From Phoronis australis (taxonomy: Eukaryota > Phoronida > Phoronidae), in assembly GCA_002633005.1 (NCBI GenBank), contig NMRA01000127.1:1-64000 (forward strand): a DNA stretch of 64,000 bases, in the 5' to 3' direction. Shown piece by piece: positions 35,769 through 47,518 of this stretch. How positions within the stretch are numbered: position 1 is the stretch's first letter; each line of letters opens with the position of its first letter. The notes beneath the pieces were generated by a model that ran no database searches, was not told the origin of the DNA, and was given only the letters and a program-made list of their open reading frames with translations. The position numbers and the translations under genes were made by a program.

Positions 35769-38470
35769 TCAAAACATAAGACTTAAAAAATGAAGTTTGA
35801 AGGTTATGCCATTGAATTATTCGATCATATTCCTTTAGAACCGTATCACACATTTGTTATCAGATAGCTAAACATGCTAGTAAAATGCATTCAAACATGT
35901 CAACTTCAGCGCCCCATTTTGTTGCAAAATGGAGGTACATACCATAAAAAGGGAAATAATGGTTGAAAATTCTTAAAAAGCGAAATTTTTTTTCTTCTCA
36001 CCAAACCTAACTCATGTGCTAAGTCTAAAAAATCTGTTATTTTGGGTATAGGCGCTACCTGTTGGTTTTTATACAGAGTCATAATTCTTCACATAATAAG
36101 GCAAGCACAGACAGGGATAAAAGTTACGAAATGTTTACATTTTGCGATATCTTTCTATTGAAGAAACTCATCATAATAATTTGTGAATGTATAGGTTTAC
36201 GAAAGAGTGTCTTTAAATGTGTCTTTAGATTACCATTTGTGAAATTGAAAAAAAATCTGCGTTTTGTTGTCTGTTTCTCAATTTTTGGCTGGGCCTTCTT
36301 TCTAAAAGTTTGTGTAGCATAATTCCTAAGGACTTCCTGGAAAATTCCACCATCAATGCATGAGAAATCCATCTCGATGAAGGGCGAGGCGCTTAGGGTA
36401 AGGCTTGGCAAAACCGGCGAGCTGGAGTTTCCGACTGATAAAATTTACTGACTCCAGGCTTCTTTGACTATGTATCGTGTTCGCACGCTTGCCGCTGAAT
36501 TCATCCTATTGTGTTTGATTACGATCAATGTTTTTCTCAAACTTTGATGCCACAAATTTTCAGCTGTAACTGCGCCCGCGATTTCGGAACGTAGGCGTGC
36601 CGATGTAGCATTGTATTTCGACACCTGAGCTTGAATGATTCCAGACCAGGGTTCATTCTTCAACTTTGAAAATTGAGGGGCTTCTTGGTTTCTTACAAGG
36701 TATAAATTTAACGTGTAAAATTTTTAAGAAGTAAGAATGGCCCTGAAGACTTGTCAGTGGAGTAGTCTAAGCGTAGAAGGGGCGGAGGGTGTATTACCGG
36801 ATAATACTAAAGGAAAGCATCGATAGATGGCTGCGGTCAAGGAGTAGCGCATGTTCCTTGGTCCCTTATCTGCATCTAGACGCATACTCACACTGTGCGC
36901 ACTTTCACGGAGACGGAAGACACGGAAGATTATGCTCGACAACGCAAAATAACGGGAGCTAAATGCGAGTGTTTTGCGAGCACGCTCAGAACTTACTCTC
37001 CCAATCGCAAAGGGGCAGCCACTCTGATTGGTCGATGAGGTTGGTTTGTTGAATTATGGGATAGAATTCCTCGTTTCCACTTCATAAGGTCAAGGGGTCA
37101 CAAAGGAGTTCTCATTGGGGTTTGTCCAGCAGAACACACACATCAGTAGAATTGTCACTTTTTCTTCACACTGTCGAAAACCGCATGAAATGAATGATAA
37201 GCTTTAAGTCATTTGACATCAAAAGTAGCCCTACAGATGAGTACAGAAAGTTTACTCTCTCTTGTATTTTTGGCCCTTTCACTTCTAATGAAATGCAAGA
37301 TGGGCTAAGAAAAAACGGGCCAAAACAACAAAAAGGCACGTTTCACACCAAAGTCACCACTTCTCTGTCAATGCGTTATATATGGCAACATTAAAGTCTG
37401 AAAACAAAAAAAGTACAGATACCCGCCAAAAACGTGGTCCAAAAGTGCTGTCAATCAACTATGAATTAGATTTTTCCAATCCTGGCTTCCTTGAGAACTA
37501 CCTCATGAAATTTCCGCTTTCTCAATCGCTACTCAGCAATGCACGCATGCAACAAAGGGCTGCCATCTTGAAGAAAAATACAGCTACAACCGAAAGGTGG
37601 TTCTTTCTCAAATACAAAAAAAAAAACAGATTCACTGAGCTTAAATGCAAAGCCTACTTCAAAACTGCCCCCGAGACTGGCTTACCCATACATTTTAATT
37701 TTTTTGGTCGCAACTGTAGCCTAACTGTTCCGTGCCACCTAAGACGACATATTGAGTAGTTGATCACGTCGGAATCACGAACAAAAGCCTTTAGTACCGC
37801 TCTGTCCAGTTTTCGAACACTCGGCGAAGAAACTTACTGAAACATGGAGTTTCTTATGGACGAATAATTTCAACGAAGCTATGACGTTTTGCCTCGATAT
37901 ATTCACCGAAAATAATCGGAATGCCAAAATTACTAAATCTGCCATTTTCTCCCTAAAATCACGCATTCACAATTGCGACCTAGCTCGGTCCCAGTGCGTA
38001 TGCACGATTCCAACCCCCTTGAATCCAAGACTCCAGAAATTTAGGCTACAAAATACGAGTCGTTACCGACCCGATTTTGTCCAATTTCATTTGTCTGAAG
38101 GGTACCTAAATTTTCAGCAAACATTTCGGCCTGAACTGACAAGCAAGTGCCTTTTAAATGGCGGTACTTCCGGATCCGGGTAAAACAGAGTTGGAGCCAG
38201 ACATGCGGGCTCTTTTACTCAAAATAATTTCAAACAACTATGCAAGAATATTTACGCCAAAACTCCCTAATTAGTCCACATAATTGCCATCAAACGACAC
38301 CCATTCATTTCATTAATTTTGGGCTCTACAGAAGCCTGGACCGTAGATTTTTTAAATAAAAAATAATTGCAGGTGGTTGCACTGATCACCTGGAACCATT
38401 TTTATGCTTTATTAATATATGGTTAAAACCGAGCTGAGGAGCTAGAAACCTGACTCAAGGGTCTAGCAGT

Positions 38471-38537
38471 GTGGCCCGGTGGGACTCGAACCCACGACCT
38501 CGAGTAAAGAAAACGGGCAACTATCACACTGCCTCCT
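38471..38537 (-). repeat. tRNA-derived SINE fragment
   Basis: On the minus strand GTCGTGGGTTCGAGTCCCAC includes a perfect B-box (GGTTCGAGTCC) followed by CGGGCCAC like a tRNA 3' arm. It is preceded by GGCAGTGTGATAGTTG, a degraded A-box region. Intervening sequence does not fold as a full cloverleaf, so it is a SINE head or tRNA pseudogene rather than a working tRNA. Confidence 0.6.
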
Positions 38538-41500
38538 CTTAACCGTGGATTTAGACCAATTGAAGGTTTTTGCGGCAAATGAACCGCGATTGTCTCACAT
38601 CTACCGAACGCATAGGGGCTTGATATTCATGCATAAAATCAAATACTTCATGAATGGTTCGTTATAAGACGTGTACCTCATCGTGTGAATCGAAGTATTT
38701 TAGAGCACGCCTCTTGTTCGAATCGTAAACCATTATATCTGTAATGATAATTCGATGATCGCTATTTACGTTCATAGTACTGATAAGATTGTTTCGACAT
38801 TTAATAGGCGGCTATCAGTGTTATTGGAATTTGATTAAATTCCACAGTATCACAGCGCACTGAATAGAAACTTGGTAACCGTAGGCAGACAAGTGTGTTC
38901 GTCAAACTTGAATTGCTGACCGTTTGTTGAAAGACAGCAAGTGCACCTTCGGGCACGTAAGCTGCAGCGCCCATTGTTTTGTCTGTCGCGTGATGTATGG
39001 TCTACCGAGGGAAAAGAAAAACCACGACTCGGCTACTGGCTACTTCTTCGTACTACCCGAAGTGACACTTCATCACGTCAACTGTCGGTCAGCTCTCCTT
39101 TCGTTACCCCGGTGTCAAACAATGGAACGTGGACATACCAAACCACTGCACGAGAAATGGATCCAACACCTGTGTATGTTTCTAAATGCACCACACCACT
39201 GACAATCCCTATACTCATATATAATCTTCTCCGTCTTATAGTCATGCTTCTTATACACGTCGCCCATTGTTTGGTGATATGCAATTGATTATGTTATGCA
39301 TTTTTTATTTATGAAAGTATGTACGCATTTACTTATCTATTTAATCAATTCATTATTTGACTATTTTTTTGCATCGAGCGTCCTTTTCTATTTTATTTTT
39401 ATTCGTCTCATTTGTCTTCCTTGCCTTTTTTATCTGTAGTTTTGATCATGGTAGTGTTATATGAATTTATACTGTACGCTGTGTAACATCTGTGACTAAT
39501 CAATGTTAAATAAATCACTGAAAAGGTGTGATGAAGACTTTACAATACCTGGTATATTCTCAACATTTGAAGCAAGTTCGTTCGACACAATGTTCGTCCA
39601 CTTCCGTGTGTCGTTATCGTGTACATATCGTTTCACCAACTTCTATGTACATTATAACGGCGTAGAGAAAAGGACGAATTATATCGAATGGATGGTATTT
39701 GAAACGTTGAACGCTTTTTCTGATTATTCACACGTGCTCATCCAATAGATGTCGCGAATGTTCCTTTGAGAGAGCTTGAACTGAATGTCCTTACATTGAT
39801 CATGGGTTATTTGTTTGATCACCACCAAGTGTTGGAGTTCTTTGTATGGTGACTATGTTTAACCCACAATTTTCACGCCCCTTCTTACTAACAAATATCA
39901 CGTAAATATAATTCATGTATACGTATTCAATTTCGTTTGTCAAGGACATACATCTGCAACAAAATTAATTTCAAAATTTGATGATTTTTCGGTTCAAATT
40001 TAAGAACTGCCTTAGGTTTGATATAGCTGTCCTTTGAAAGGAATGTCCGATAACACATTGAAAATGACAATTTCCCTCTTGAAACCCGCTGTGTAGCACA
40101 AATGCGTCTCCTGTTAACAAAAGGTTTACCCAGCTCTCGTTCTTGTAAGCTATGACGACATTCGAGCGTATTATCGCATTAATCGCATCGCACTACCTTT
40201 ACGCACTACGTCACAGTCGCGCATCCGAACGCGTGTTGTGACGGATGGGATGGAATTACTGGTGCTTATTTTCGGATCAATTGCTGAAGAACAAACATAT
40301 TAAATGCAATTTGTTCCAATTCCCGTTTACTGTGGAGATAACGTTATTGGTAAATGAAGGCGTCTCGTTAGCGCACAGCTGACTCAGCTGGTCGTCTCGG
40401 CGAACGGCAGGGATATGTCAATTCACTGCGGTTGATGGGGTAACGAGTAAACGAAAGGATGGAGCCTTCAAAACAAATACAATCTATCCAAACTGACTTA
40501 ATCTTTACCCGTAGTCAGGTAAGTCGGTAATTGTGTGGTTCTCCAGTTCATGTGTTATTCTGTACTTGTGCATGGATTATGCTGCAAAATGGACTTTGTG
40601 AATTACGGTTAATCAGTGCTCGCGTCTTTCGTTCTGAACACCTCATCTTAAGGTTCAGGAGAATCATAATTTTCTTAACTACACTGTTTTCAATACACCA
40701 CGTTATGATCATGCAGATATTATATGCTTTTAAATTAAGTCGAAGTGGAATAAAACGTGAGCGCCATTAGAAAATGTCTATGATTCGTAACTGCAATACC
40801 TTGATGTAAACTAATGCGTATAAAGTGCACCTCACATCATTCTGGGGCTCCGAGGTACGAAACTTAATACGAGTCACGTCGCCTTGTTTTCTTGCATCAT
40901 GTCCCCTGGCGCACTTTGTTACCAGAAACAAAGATTCACAGTAATCTATTCCTCCTTGTCCTGATTGTCATACTGGGTTTTATTTTTGAAAATGGCACAA
41001 GCGATATTTCGGTATATATGCATGTTAGACGATTTATTATCAACGATATTTGCGTAACTTGATTCGAATGGTTGTTTAACGGTATATTTCCTGCGCTATG
41101 TGGATTCAACTGAAAGTGGAATGAAATCGACATATTTCATATAATGTTTTTTTCTAAAATTACAGATACCAAAATCGGCACAGTATGAAGCAACACTGGC
41201 CTAATTTTCTTAATTTTACACATTTTCCAGGTAAGAAAAGTTTTTTTTTTAGTTTCCGTTGTTTGTTTGTAAACATCCATGCAGCAGATTAATATGTCTT
41301 AAACAGTCAAAGTGTAAACAAGTGAGTGTGAGAGAGATAATACGTTTATTAACTTTTATAACAACCAGCCGTTACCCGTGCGAAAGCACAGGTAGCCACG
41401 TAGTATATGGGAAATGCCGAGAGGAAATATCTACACCTTCAAGTGAACATTAGTTTTCTTCGCAAGAGACAGGAATATTTCTAGAAGAGACCGTTTTACT

Positions 41501-41794
41501 TTAAAGCTTCAGTCAGAACTTCTGTCAGATTTAGGCAGGGTGTCTGCGGTTGCGGCATTGTCTCATCCCCAGACAGTACACATTTCTTTCCAGAACATTT
41601 GACCCTGCCGTAACATAATGTACGGTAATCAGCTATTCTTTAAAGTGAAAACTAAAAGTAGTCTATTATACACAAAGTATTCATCATAAAAGTGGATACT
41701 AAGGTAAAAAGCCAGGTGTATAAATTAAGACTATAGTAAACTCACAGCATGGTAGGTGATTGTTGAGCTCCGCTGGACCACGAAATTTCACACA

Positions 41795-41893
41795 ACCCGG
41801 ATAGCTCAGCTCGTCACCTCATCGTGACTATCAACATGAAGAGCTAATGACCGGCGGGGTGCATGCAGAATCTGGGATTCAACCGACACTCAC
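41795..41893 (+). repeat. Possible tRNA-derived SINE head
   Basis: ACCCGGATAGCTCAGCTCG resembles a tRNA 5' arm and A-box. About 70 bp later GGGATTCAACCG resembles a worn B-box. The rest does not make a cloverleaf. No poly(A) or simple tail was seen, so the assignment is weak. Confidence 0.35.
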
Positions 41894-42397
41894 CTTGTCC
41901 GTTAGAGCCGTTGAAGGGAAAAAATCTAATAAACGTCCCCTTTGAGAAATTCTCCGCCTTTTGTAACAAAGAAAAGTCTGTCGTCGTTTTAAAACCAGTA
42001 CGTCCATGACACGCGCACTGCTTCCACTAAAATGTTTACGACGCATCTCTCGTAACAGCAATTTTTTTCTGAATTCGGATGTGCTTGTGTTAAAATGCTA
42101 AAAACTTGTTACGGAATGAAACCAGTTCCGTTTGTTATGTCATGCACACGGTCTCGTGGAGGAGAAGAACAATCAGCGAAATTGGCCAATAGGTGACGCA
42201 GTATTTCATTGCGCCGAAAGCCGACCCAAAAGAGCGCATCACAATTTCAGCAGCAGAATAACGATTGAAGGCCAATTTTTTCAACACCCGGCGGTAAATA
42301 ATTTAGTTTACTCAAGGAGTGTATTTTTAATGGCATCATTTATGTTGGCGGTGACAGACCCGGCATACGGGACGGAAGCCGGGGGGAGTGAATTTAA

Positions 42398-42521
42398 GCC
42401 GACGGACTGACGTCACTCAGGCCGTGGAGCCGACGGACTGACGTTACCAATGCAAGTAGTGGCCACTTAAGTTCCCTCCGCGGCCAGCCAGAAAAGATAT
42501 AACACTTCGAATCTATATAAA
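42398..42521 (+). promoter_or_regulatory. Putative RNA polymerase II promoter with CRE pair and TATA box
   Basis: A 16-bp direct repeat GCCGACGGACTGACGT occurs at 42398-42413 and 42429-42444. The first copy ends in a perfect CRE palindrome TGACGTCA (42408-42415), the second in TGACGTTA. A TATATAAA box lies at 42514-42521 about 70 bp downstream, followed by GC-rich sequence. The spacing suits a + strand promoter starting near 42545. Confidence 0.45.
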
Positions 42522-42544
42522 GGGCCGGTGCACTACCTGGGACC

Positions 42545-42709
42545 AAGGCATTGCCGAAATGGGGACAACGAAGGTCTGTAATGAAACGTGGGAGACGGAG
42601 TGTGTGTGAACGGTGTATTATATAATAGATAAGTGAAATGCAATTGGATATATATTTATATTTCTAACTATATAGATATCTGTAGAGAAATTGAGATCCT
42701 CAAAAGCAG
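42545..42709 (+). other. Putative untranslated first exon with strong splice donor
   Basis: Downstream of the TATA box the sequence runs about 165 bp to AAGCAG|GTAAGT, a consensus donor with GT at 42710. The segment has only a short open frame (ATG near 42558, stop near 42609), so it would be 5' untranslated. The partner exon was not identified; the adenylyl cyclase 20 kb downstream is possible but unproven. Confidence 0.3.
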
Positions 42710-42715
42710 GTAAGT

Positions 42716-45700
42716 CTGTTATTATTTAAAGCTGGCAAGCCGAAATTAAGCCAATGTATACTGCATTGCCACTAAATTACCTGAGAACAAATCAATGGGT
42801 TTATTGCGAATTAGTCTGTAATTCTACCTTTGAACTAAGCGCGCCTGGGAGAGGTAAAACATTTAAACCCACGAGGCAAAAGACGACTAGGTGTAATTAT
42901 CCGGTTCTTGTTTTACCACATACAAGTTGGCCGTTCGACCTACTTCGCTCAGTGCGTTGTCCCAGAGAACTTTGTGAGTCAGCTGAATCAAGTTCTAAAA
43001 TCATAACAGTAAAACTAAATAATATGCAGTGTTACTGTGTTGGCTGCATTCCCGCAGCTGACAACGGTTTACAGCTAAAAAATCTTCGCATATGAAACGG
43101 ATACAATGAATTCGATCACATACTTCCAAGTCACGACAACTTCGCGTTATGTTTGTCTCTGAGGATAGCAAGGCTAGTGAGCTTCAGAGCGTACCCGTAA
43201 AACAGCTGCGGGATTTTGCGAGATCATGTTTTTGGATTTGTAGGCACTGTGCAGTTTTCACTGAGTTTTGCTTGACAGTACATACTGGACTTACCGCCTC
43301 TCTTCCATGAAAAAGTATAAACGTACAATTTTGGGGACACGCACACTACCAACTTCCCCTGGTCCAACACTATATTCCATCTTACGAGGGCTGGTCAAAG
43401 CGAAGTTATACTGAACATTTTATGGCATTGAAGTGATTGAAGGTACCCTAACTCTGGTTCACTTTTTATGTTCTGTAGAGCTTGTTACAGTGCACCTCAA
43501 ATTCTCGGTAAAAGTCTCACCGAGCAACATTTTAAAATGTAGCATTCAAGAAATGAGCTGTCTTAGCTCAAGTGTTATGCCTGGAGGGAGGCGTAGCTAT
43601 AGTGGAGGTGGAGAAGGGCCGACGCAGACGCCGGGAGAGCGGCACCACAAGCGACCATGGCGGCTTAAATTGATTACAACCGCCCGGGATGCGGTCCTCC
43701 AAGCTTCGCGCCGCTGGGATTCCAATTGATATGCTTATGAGGTAAAGAAATGCAGATACCTCTGAGTAATTGATTTATTTTGTTAAAAGTTGTGTTGGTG
43801 GCGAACTGTGTTTTCCTGGATCTAAACTTAATCTAGGCCTACATGTACATCAACAGAAGAGCGAATAAAATGCCGAGTGAATTAGAAGAGCCTGTGGCTA
43901 GCCCAATAACTCTGATGTCTCGCTGGAACAGCAAGATGTTGCGAGATGTCGCCGTGAATTTGAATAAAAGAGGGACGGCAATGGTATCATCTGACGGAGA
44001 ACAGATATCTGACCATTTTAGAGTGAAATATTTGTTGTACTCATGTGGACTGGGGTACCCCAGCCGCAACCAAAGGAAAGATAAACCCTAGCAACTTTTT
44101 AGACCGAATCCCTATCATTGGCTTCACAAAACCACACGCACCTTACAGCACTACGCGCACCTTACAACACCACAAGCACCTCGCAACACCACATGCACCG
44201 AGATAAGCAATTAACAGTGGGAGTGGAACCCTCATTACTCCCCACAGAACACCCACCACTCGCTGCAAGAACTCGCACTATACTTCAGGTCACTGCACAG
44301 CGGGAATTCACCTGAATCTTGCAAGACATCATGCCGGTTTGTCACGTACATGGCTGTAACCATACACAAGCCAAAGTTCCTAGAGGACGACTTTGTTCCG
44401 GTTACTGTCAGTCAAGTTTAGAAATTCTCGAGTGGTTTATTGTATAGTACGTACAGCACTGTAAAAATGTATGCATGGCAAGGGTTCGTTGTGCATCGTG
44501 AGAGTTTTGCCTTGCGCGGTTGTGCTTTGCCACCTGTGAAAAAAAATGTAAAGCCCCATGGCTGTTTGTTATTCTTAATTACTCATGTAAAACAATGGAA
44601 CGAATGAAGTTCAGTCATTCCTTCAACTGGTTCACAGTCGGCAATTTGATTTATTGGTGTTTAATGTTTGTGATTTCGACTTTATCTAGTTAAGGCTGCA
44701 TGGGTTTCTAGTGAGCCAAGATGAACGCTATTGACAGCAATGATGACAGAAATAGAGAATTCCAAGCGAGTCTCTGGTTTATGACAGGGTCAAAACCTCT
44801 TGGAAATTTCGTCAAAATCCCGAGGCTTGCCGAGGCATTTTCAGTTACTTTTTGTTAATAGTTTTATTTTAAGCTTAACAATTGTAAATTTCATTCAGCT
44901 TTCGTAGCAAATATTCAAAGTAGAATCTAATAAATAGTCTTTGAAGTTGTAATATTAAAACTTAAAAAATGTTTATAAATAACAGTCAGCAAGGCGTGAG
45001 CACTGATTGACCTTGAGATAGCACAGCTAGACCGGCAGTCTCGCCGCGGTTCTTGAGTCGAGGCTCGTCTCCGTTTGAATTGACGTGGATATGGAATTCA
45101 CCGCCGAAGATGGGTCCTTTTAAGAAGTTGTTTACATATCCTTCTGACTGGGAGTACGTACAGTTGTGACACCCGATTTGTCAATCATAACCTTGTCACG
45201 TACTCGGAATTCCGTTTGGCGCGCGTTTGGTTGTTGTTTTGTAGACGATAAAATGGAAGACGTATGGATGTCTACCTTGCACTACTTTGTGATTCGCCCA
45301 TGTAATATCAAAAAATTACGTACTCGGTGTTATAACCAGTCGTGTCCAGGTCATGTGAGAAAAAATAAGAACAAATAATAGATGCTTCTAAACAGTTCAA
45401 TGTGGCCTTACAGTTGTTTAGTGTCAAACGTAGCATACATGACGCTAGGACTGAGACGTCAGTACTTTTTATTGACAAGTGGAGGCGAAATCTGTCGTTT
45501 GTTTTTCATTATTAACTTTCCCCATTCTTACGTTTCACAGATCAAAGATAAAGACAAAATTTCACACAAAAATGCCGAAAAATCTCCCTCTGCCGCGGAT
45601 ACAAGAAAATGGGTTTCTCGGTAATGCTGTTCTTTACAGCACCTTCTATTGTTACACAATGTTACAGTTTGCTTCATCAACCGTTTTTACAAAAACGGGA

Positions 45701-46841
45701 AAATCTTTGCATAACGAAGTATAAATGCTTCATCTAGCCCCACAAGAAAAAAATAAATAGCCAGAGGAATGCACTGACGAAATGTTCTTCTACAGATCCG
45801 AGCCCTCTAACCATTTGCCCAAATCGGTAGCCTATGGCCGTGGAATAACATTAGCGTGCAACCGTGCACCAGCGCCGAGTGGAAAATTGAAATATTCCAT
45901 TGTTTTTTACTTGTTTTCGTTCATGTAATTGATAAGTTTCCTTCTCTGAAAAGAAGGTTATTAGGTACAACAACCGAGGATCCTATTTTGAAAGCCGCGA
46001 GGCGCACAAGAGTGTATCGACTCACTTGCCAATCTAGGCCGTAGTGCGTGAATGGTGTTCGGATAAAGGTGTACAGTGATAGTTATGCGGCCGACTTGAT
46101 ATTTAAGAGGGAGCACGTATAATGGAGGCGTCACAAGGAATTATAGTTACGTCAGCTTGATGCCGACACATCGTTAAAACCTTATTCGAACAAAAAAGGG
46201 CTTAATATTCTGTTCTAATGACTCCAACGAATCGCAAAAATCCTGTCTACTGTTGATTCACGACATGTTAATGCTCTCCGGCGACAGGCTTACATTTCAG
46301 GTATTTAATCATACCGGCAATTTTCATCCGACATTGGCTTCCTGGCTTCATTGTATTGTAGACAAGTTCCAACATTTTCCAACGCCCGCAGCGTAGATTT
46401 ATACACCTGTATCCTGTTATGGATAACGCCGTGTATTCGGTGAAAAATCGATGCTCATTCTGTGGATATTGTTTAGGTCTATTATTCGAATTGGTGAGTA
46501 GGAAAACGAAATGCCACGCATGGTGTCATTTTTAAGATTGTGTCCCTAGAACACTAAAATGAAAATGATCATAATCCTAATTTTAGAATATTTGATAACG
46601 GAATTTCAAGGTTTTAAGAGCACCTAGTTCCATGATATCGAACCTGACTCTCGAGGTTCGACTCGAACTGCGTATCGTGAGTCAGTCTTCATTTTTTCAA
46701 TTTCACGCGATTTGATTGGTCAATCTCTGACTTGAGCCTGGAATAGATTTGGTGGTTACGGGCCTTGGCCTAGTCTGAAGTCAACCGCTCAGATTTGCAC
46801 ATAACACTTATAAAGTCAGGCTACGAGCAAGGCTTCCCTTG
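42716..46841. other. Non-coding stretch after the putative promoter
   Basis: Contains several 60-110 codon frames on the + strand, none recognised, and the short tandem repeat at 44131-44199. If the first exon at 42545-42709 is real, this is intron. Confidence 0.4.
44131..44199. repeat. Short tandem repeat, ~20 bp unit
   Basis: About three and a half units of the type CACACGCACCTTACAGCACT, with each unit differing at a few bases (ACGCGCACC, ACAAGCACC, ACATGCACC). Simple minisatellite. Confidence 0.7.
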
Positions 46842-46965
46842 CATGGGCAGCGCAGCACTGAAAAAAGTGGGTACTGGAGCTCCCCAGCCGCACTGTGGTG
46901 GGCGGCGCAGTACTGAAATAAGTGGGGATTGTAGCTCCCCAGCCCCCCACGGTGCGCCGCCCATG
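46842..46965 (+). mobile_element. 60-70 bp palindromic element, copies 3 and 4 in tandem
   Basis: Two head-to-tail copies, about 46842-46904 and 46905-46965, each with GGGC(A/G)GCGCAG(C/T)ACTGAAA, then GTGGG and GAGCTCCCCAGCC or GTAGCTCCCCAGCC. The second ends GTGCGCCGCCCATG. The junction shares one end between the two copies. Confidence 0.75.
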
Positions 46966-47518
46966 CCTTGGTAATCAAATGGAATGAGGGCGACGATAGA
47001 AACGTTGGATAATAGACTTTTTCGTAATTACTTCCTGGGGTCTCGGATTTAATCTGTTTACTCGAAACTAGATATGAAAATTAATGAAAATGAAACATTC
47101 TGCGTACAACTCGCGTCGCTACAGAAAAAACTAAAGCCTTTCACATGACCCAATTGGACAAGAGCAACTAAGTTGACGGCGACAAAACGCAATTTCGTTC
47201 GTCCACTAACATTTTGAAACGCTGAGTATTTTTGTGTAAATCGTTTGAATACACGATCGAATAGTAGTGACAATTTGACGACTTGATGATCGCAAATACT
47301 GAGAGATGTTCAATACATGTTCATAAAATTCGCACCAACTCCCTATCGCTATATAGTTACAAGGAAAATTAGAACGTTTCGGGTCGGAAAGCCTTCCCCG
47401 GTTGCCAGCACGTTCAGCCCCTGTCATTACCAATTCTATTCACGGGTACTAAATAACTAAAACTAACTGACTTTTTCTTGCAATAGAACTAGCAGGTAGT
47501 GGATCCAGGTCTCTTACA

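Larger units (their letters stand above)
33536..41790. other. Intergenic stretch with repeats only
   Basis: Apart from the G-run element at 35610 and the tRNA-like SINE piece at 38471, no gene was recognised. A + strand stretch at about 34640-34830 (TKAESVYTLNTQDLREEQ, one stop) may be another worn retroelement pol fragment. A frame at 37382-37759 is rich in A-runs and matches nothing I know. Confidence 0.4.

Noticed and set aside
36062-36411. Opposed frames of 86 and 95 codons
   Set aside because: Mirror shadows of each other in AT-rich sequence, with no conserved features.
37382-37759. 125-codon + strand frame rich in Lys
   Set aside because: A-rich composition with homopolymer runs and no recognised domain or splice support; kept only as a note.
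38479-38667. Frame starting MGLEPTTS
   Set aside because: This peptide is the translation of a tRNA-like T arm and B-box; it marks the SINE fragment, not a protein.
40440-40518. GTAGTCAG|GTAAGT donor-like site that might end an exon
   Set aside because: No promoter elements or open frame support it; a single donor match is expected by chance at this scale.
43433-43729. 98-codon + strand frame with Gly-rich tail
   Set aside because: No recognisable domain and no splice evidence; composition shifts abruptly near 43590, suggesting repeat-derived sequence.
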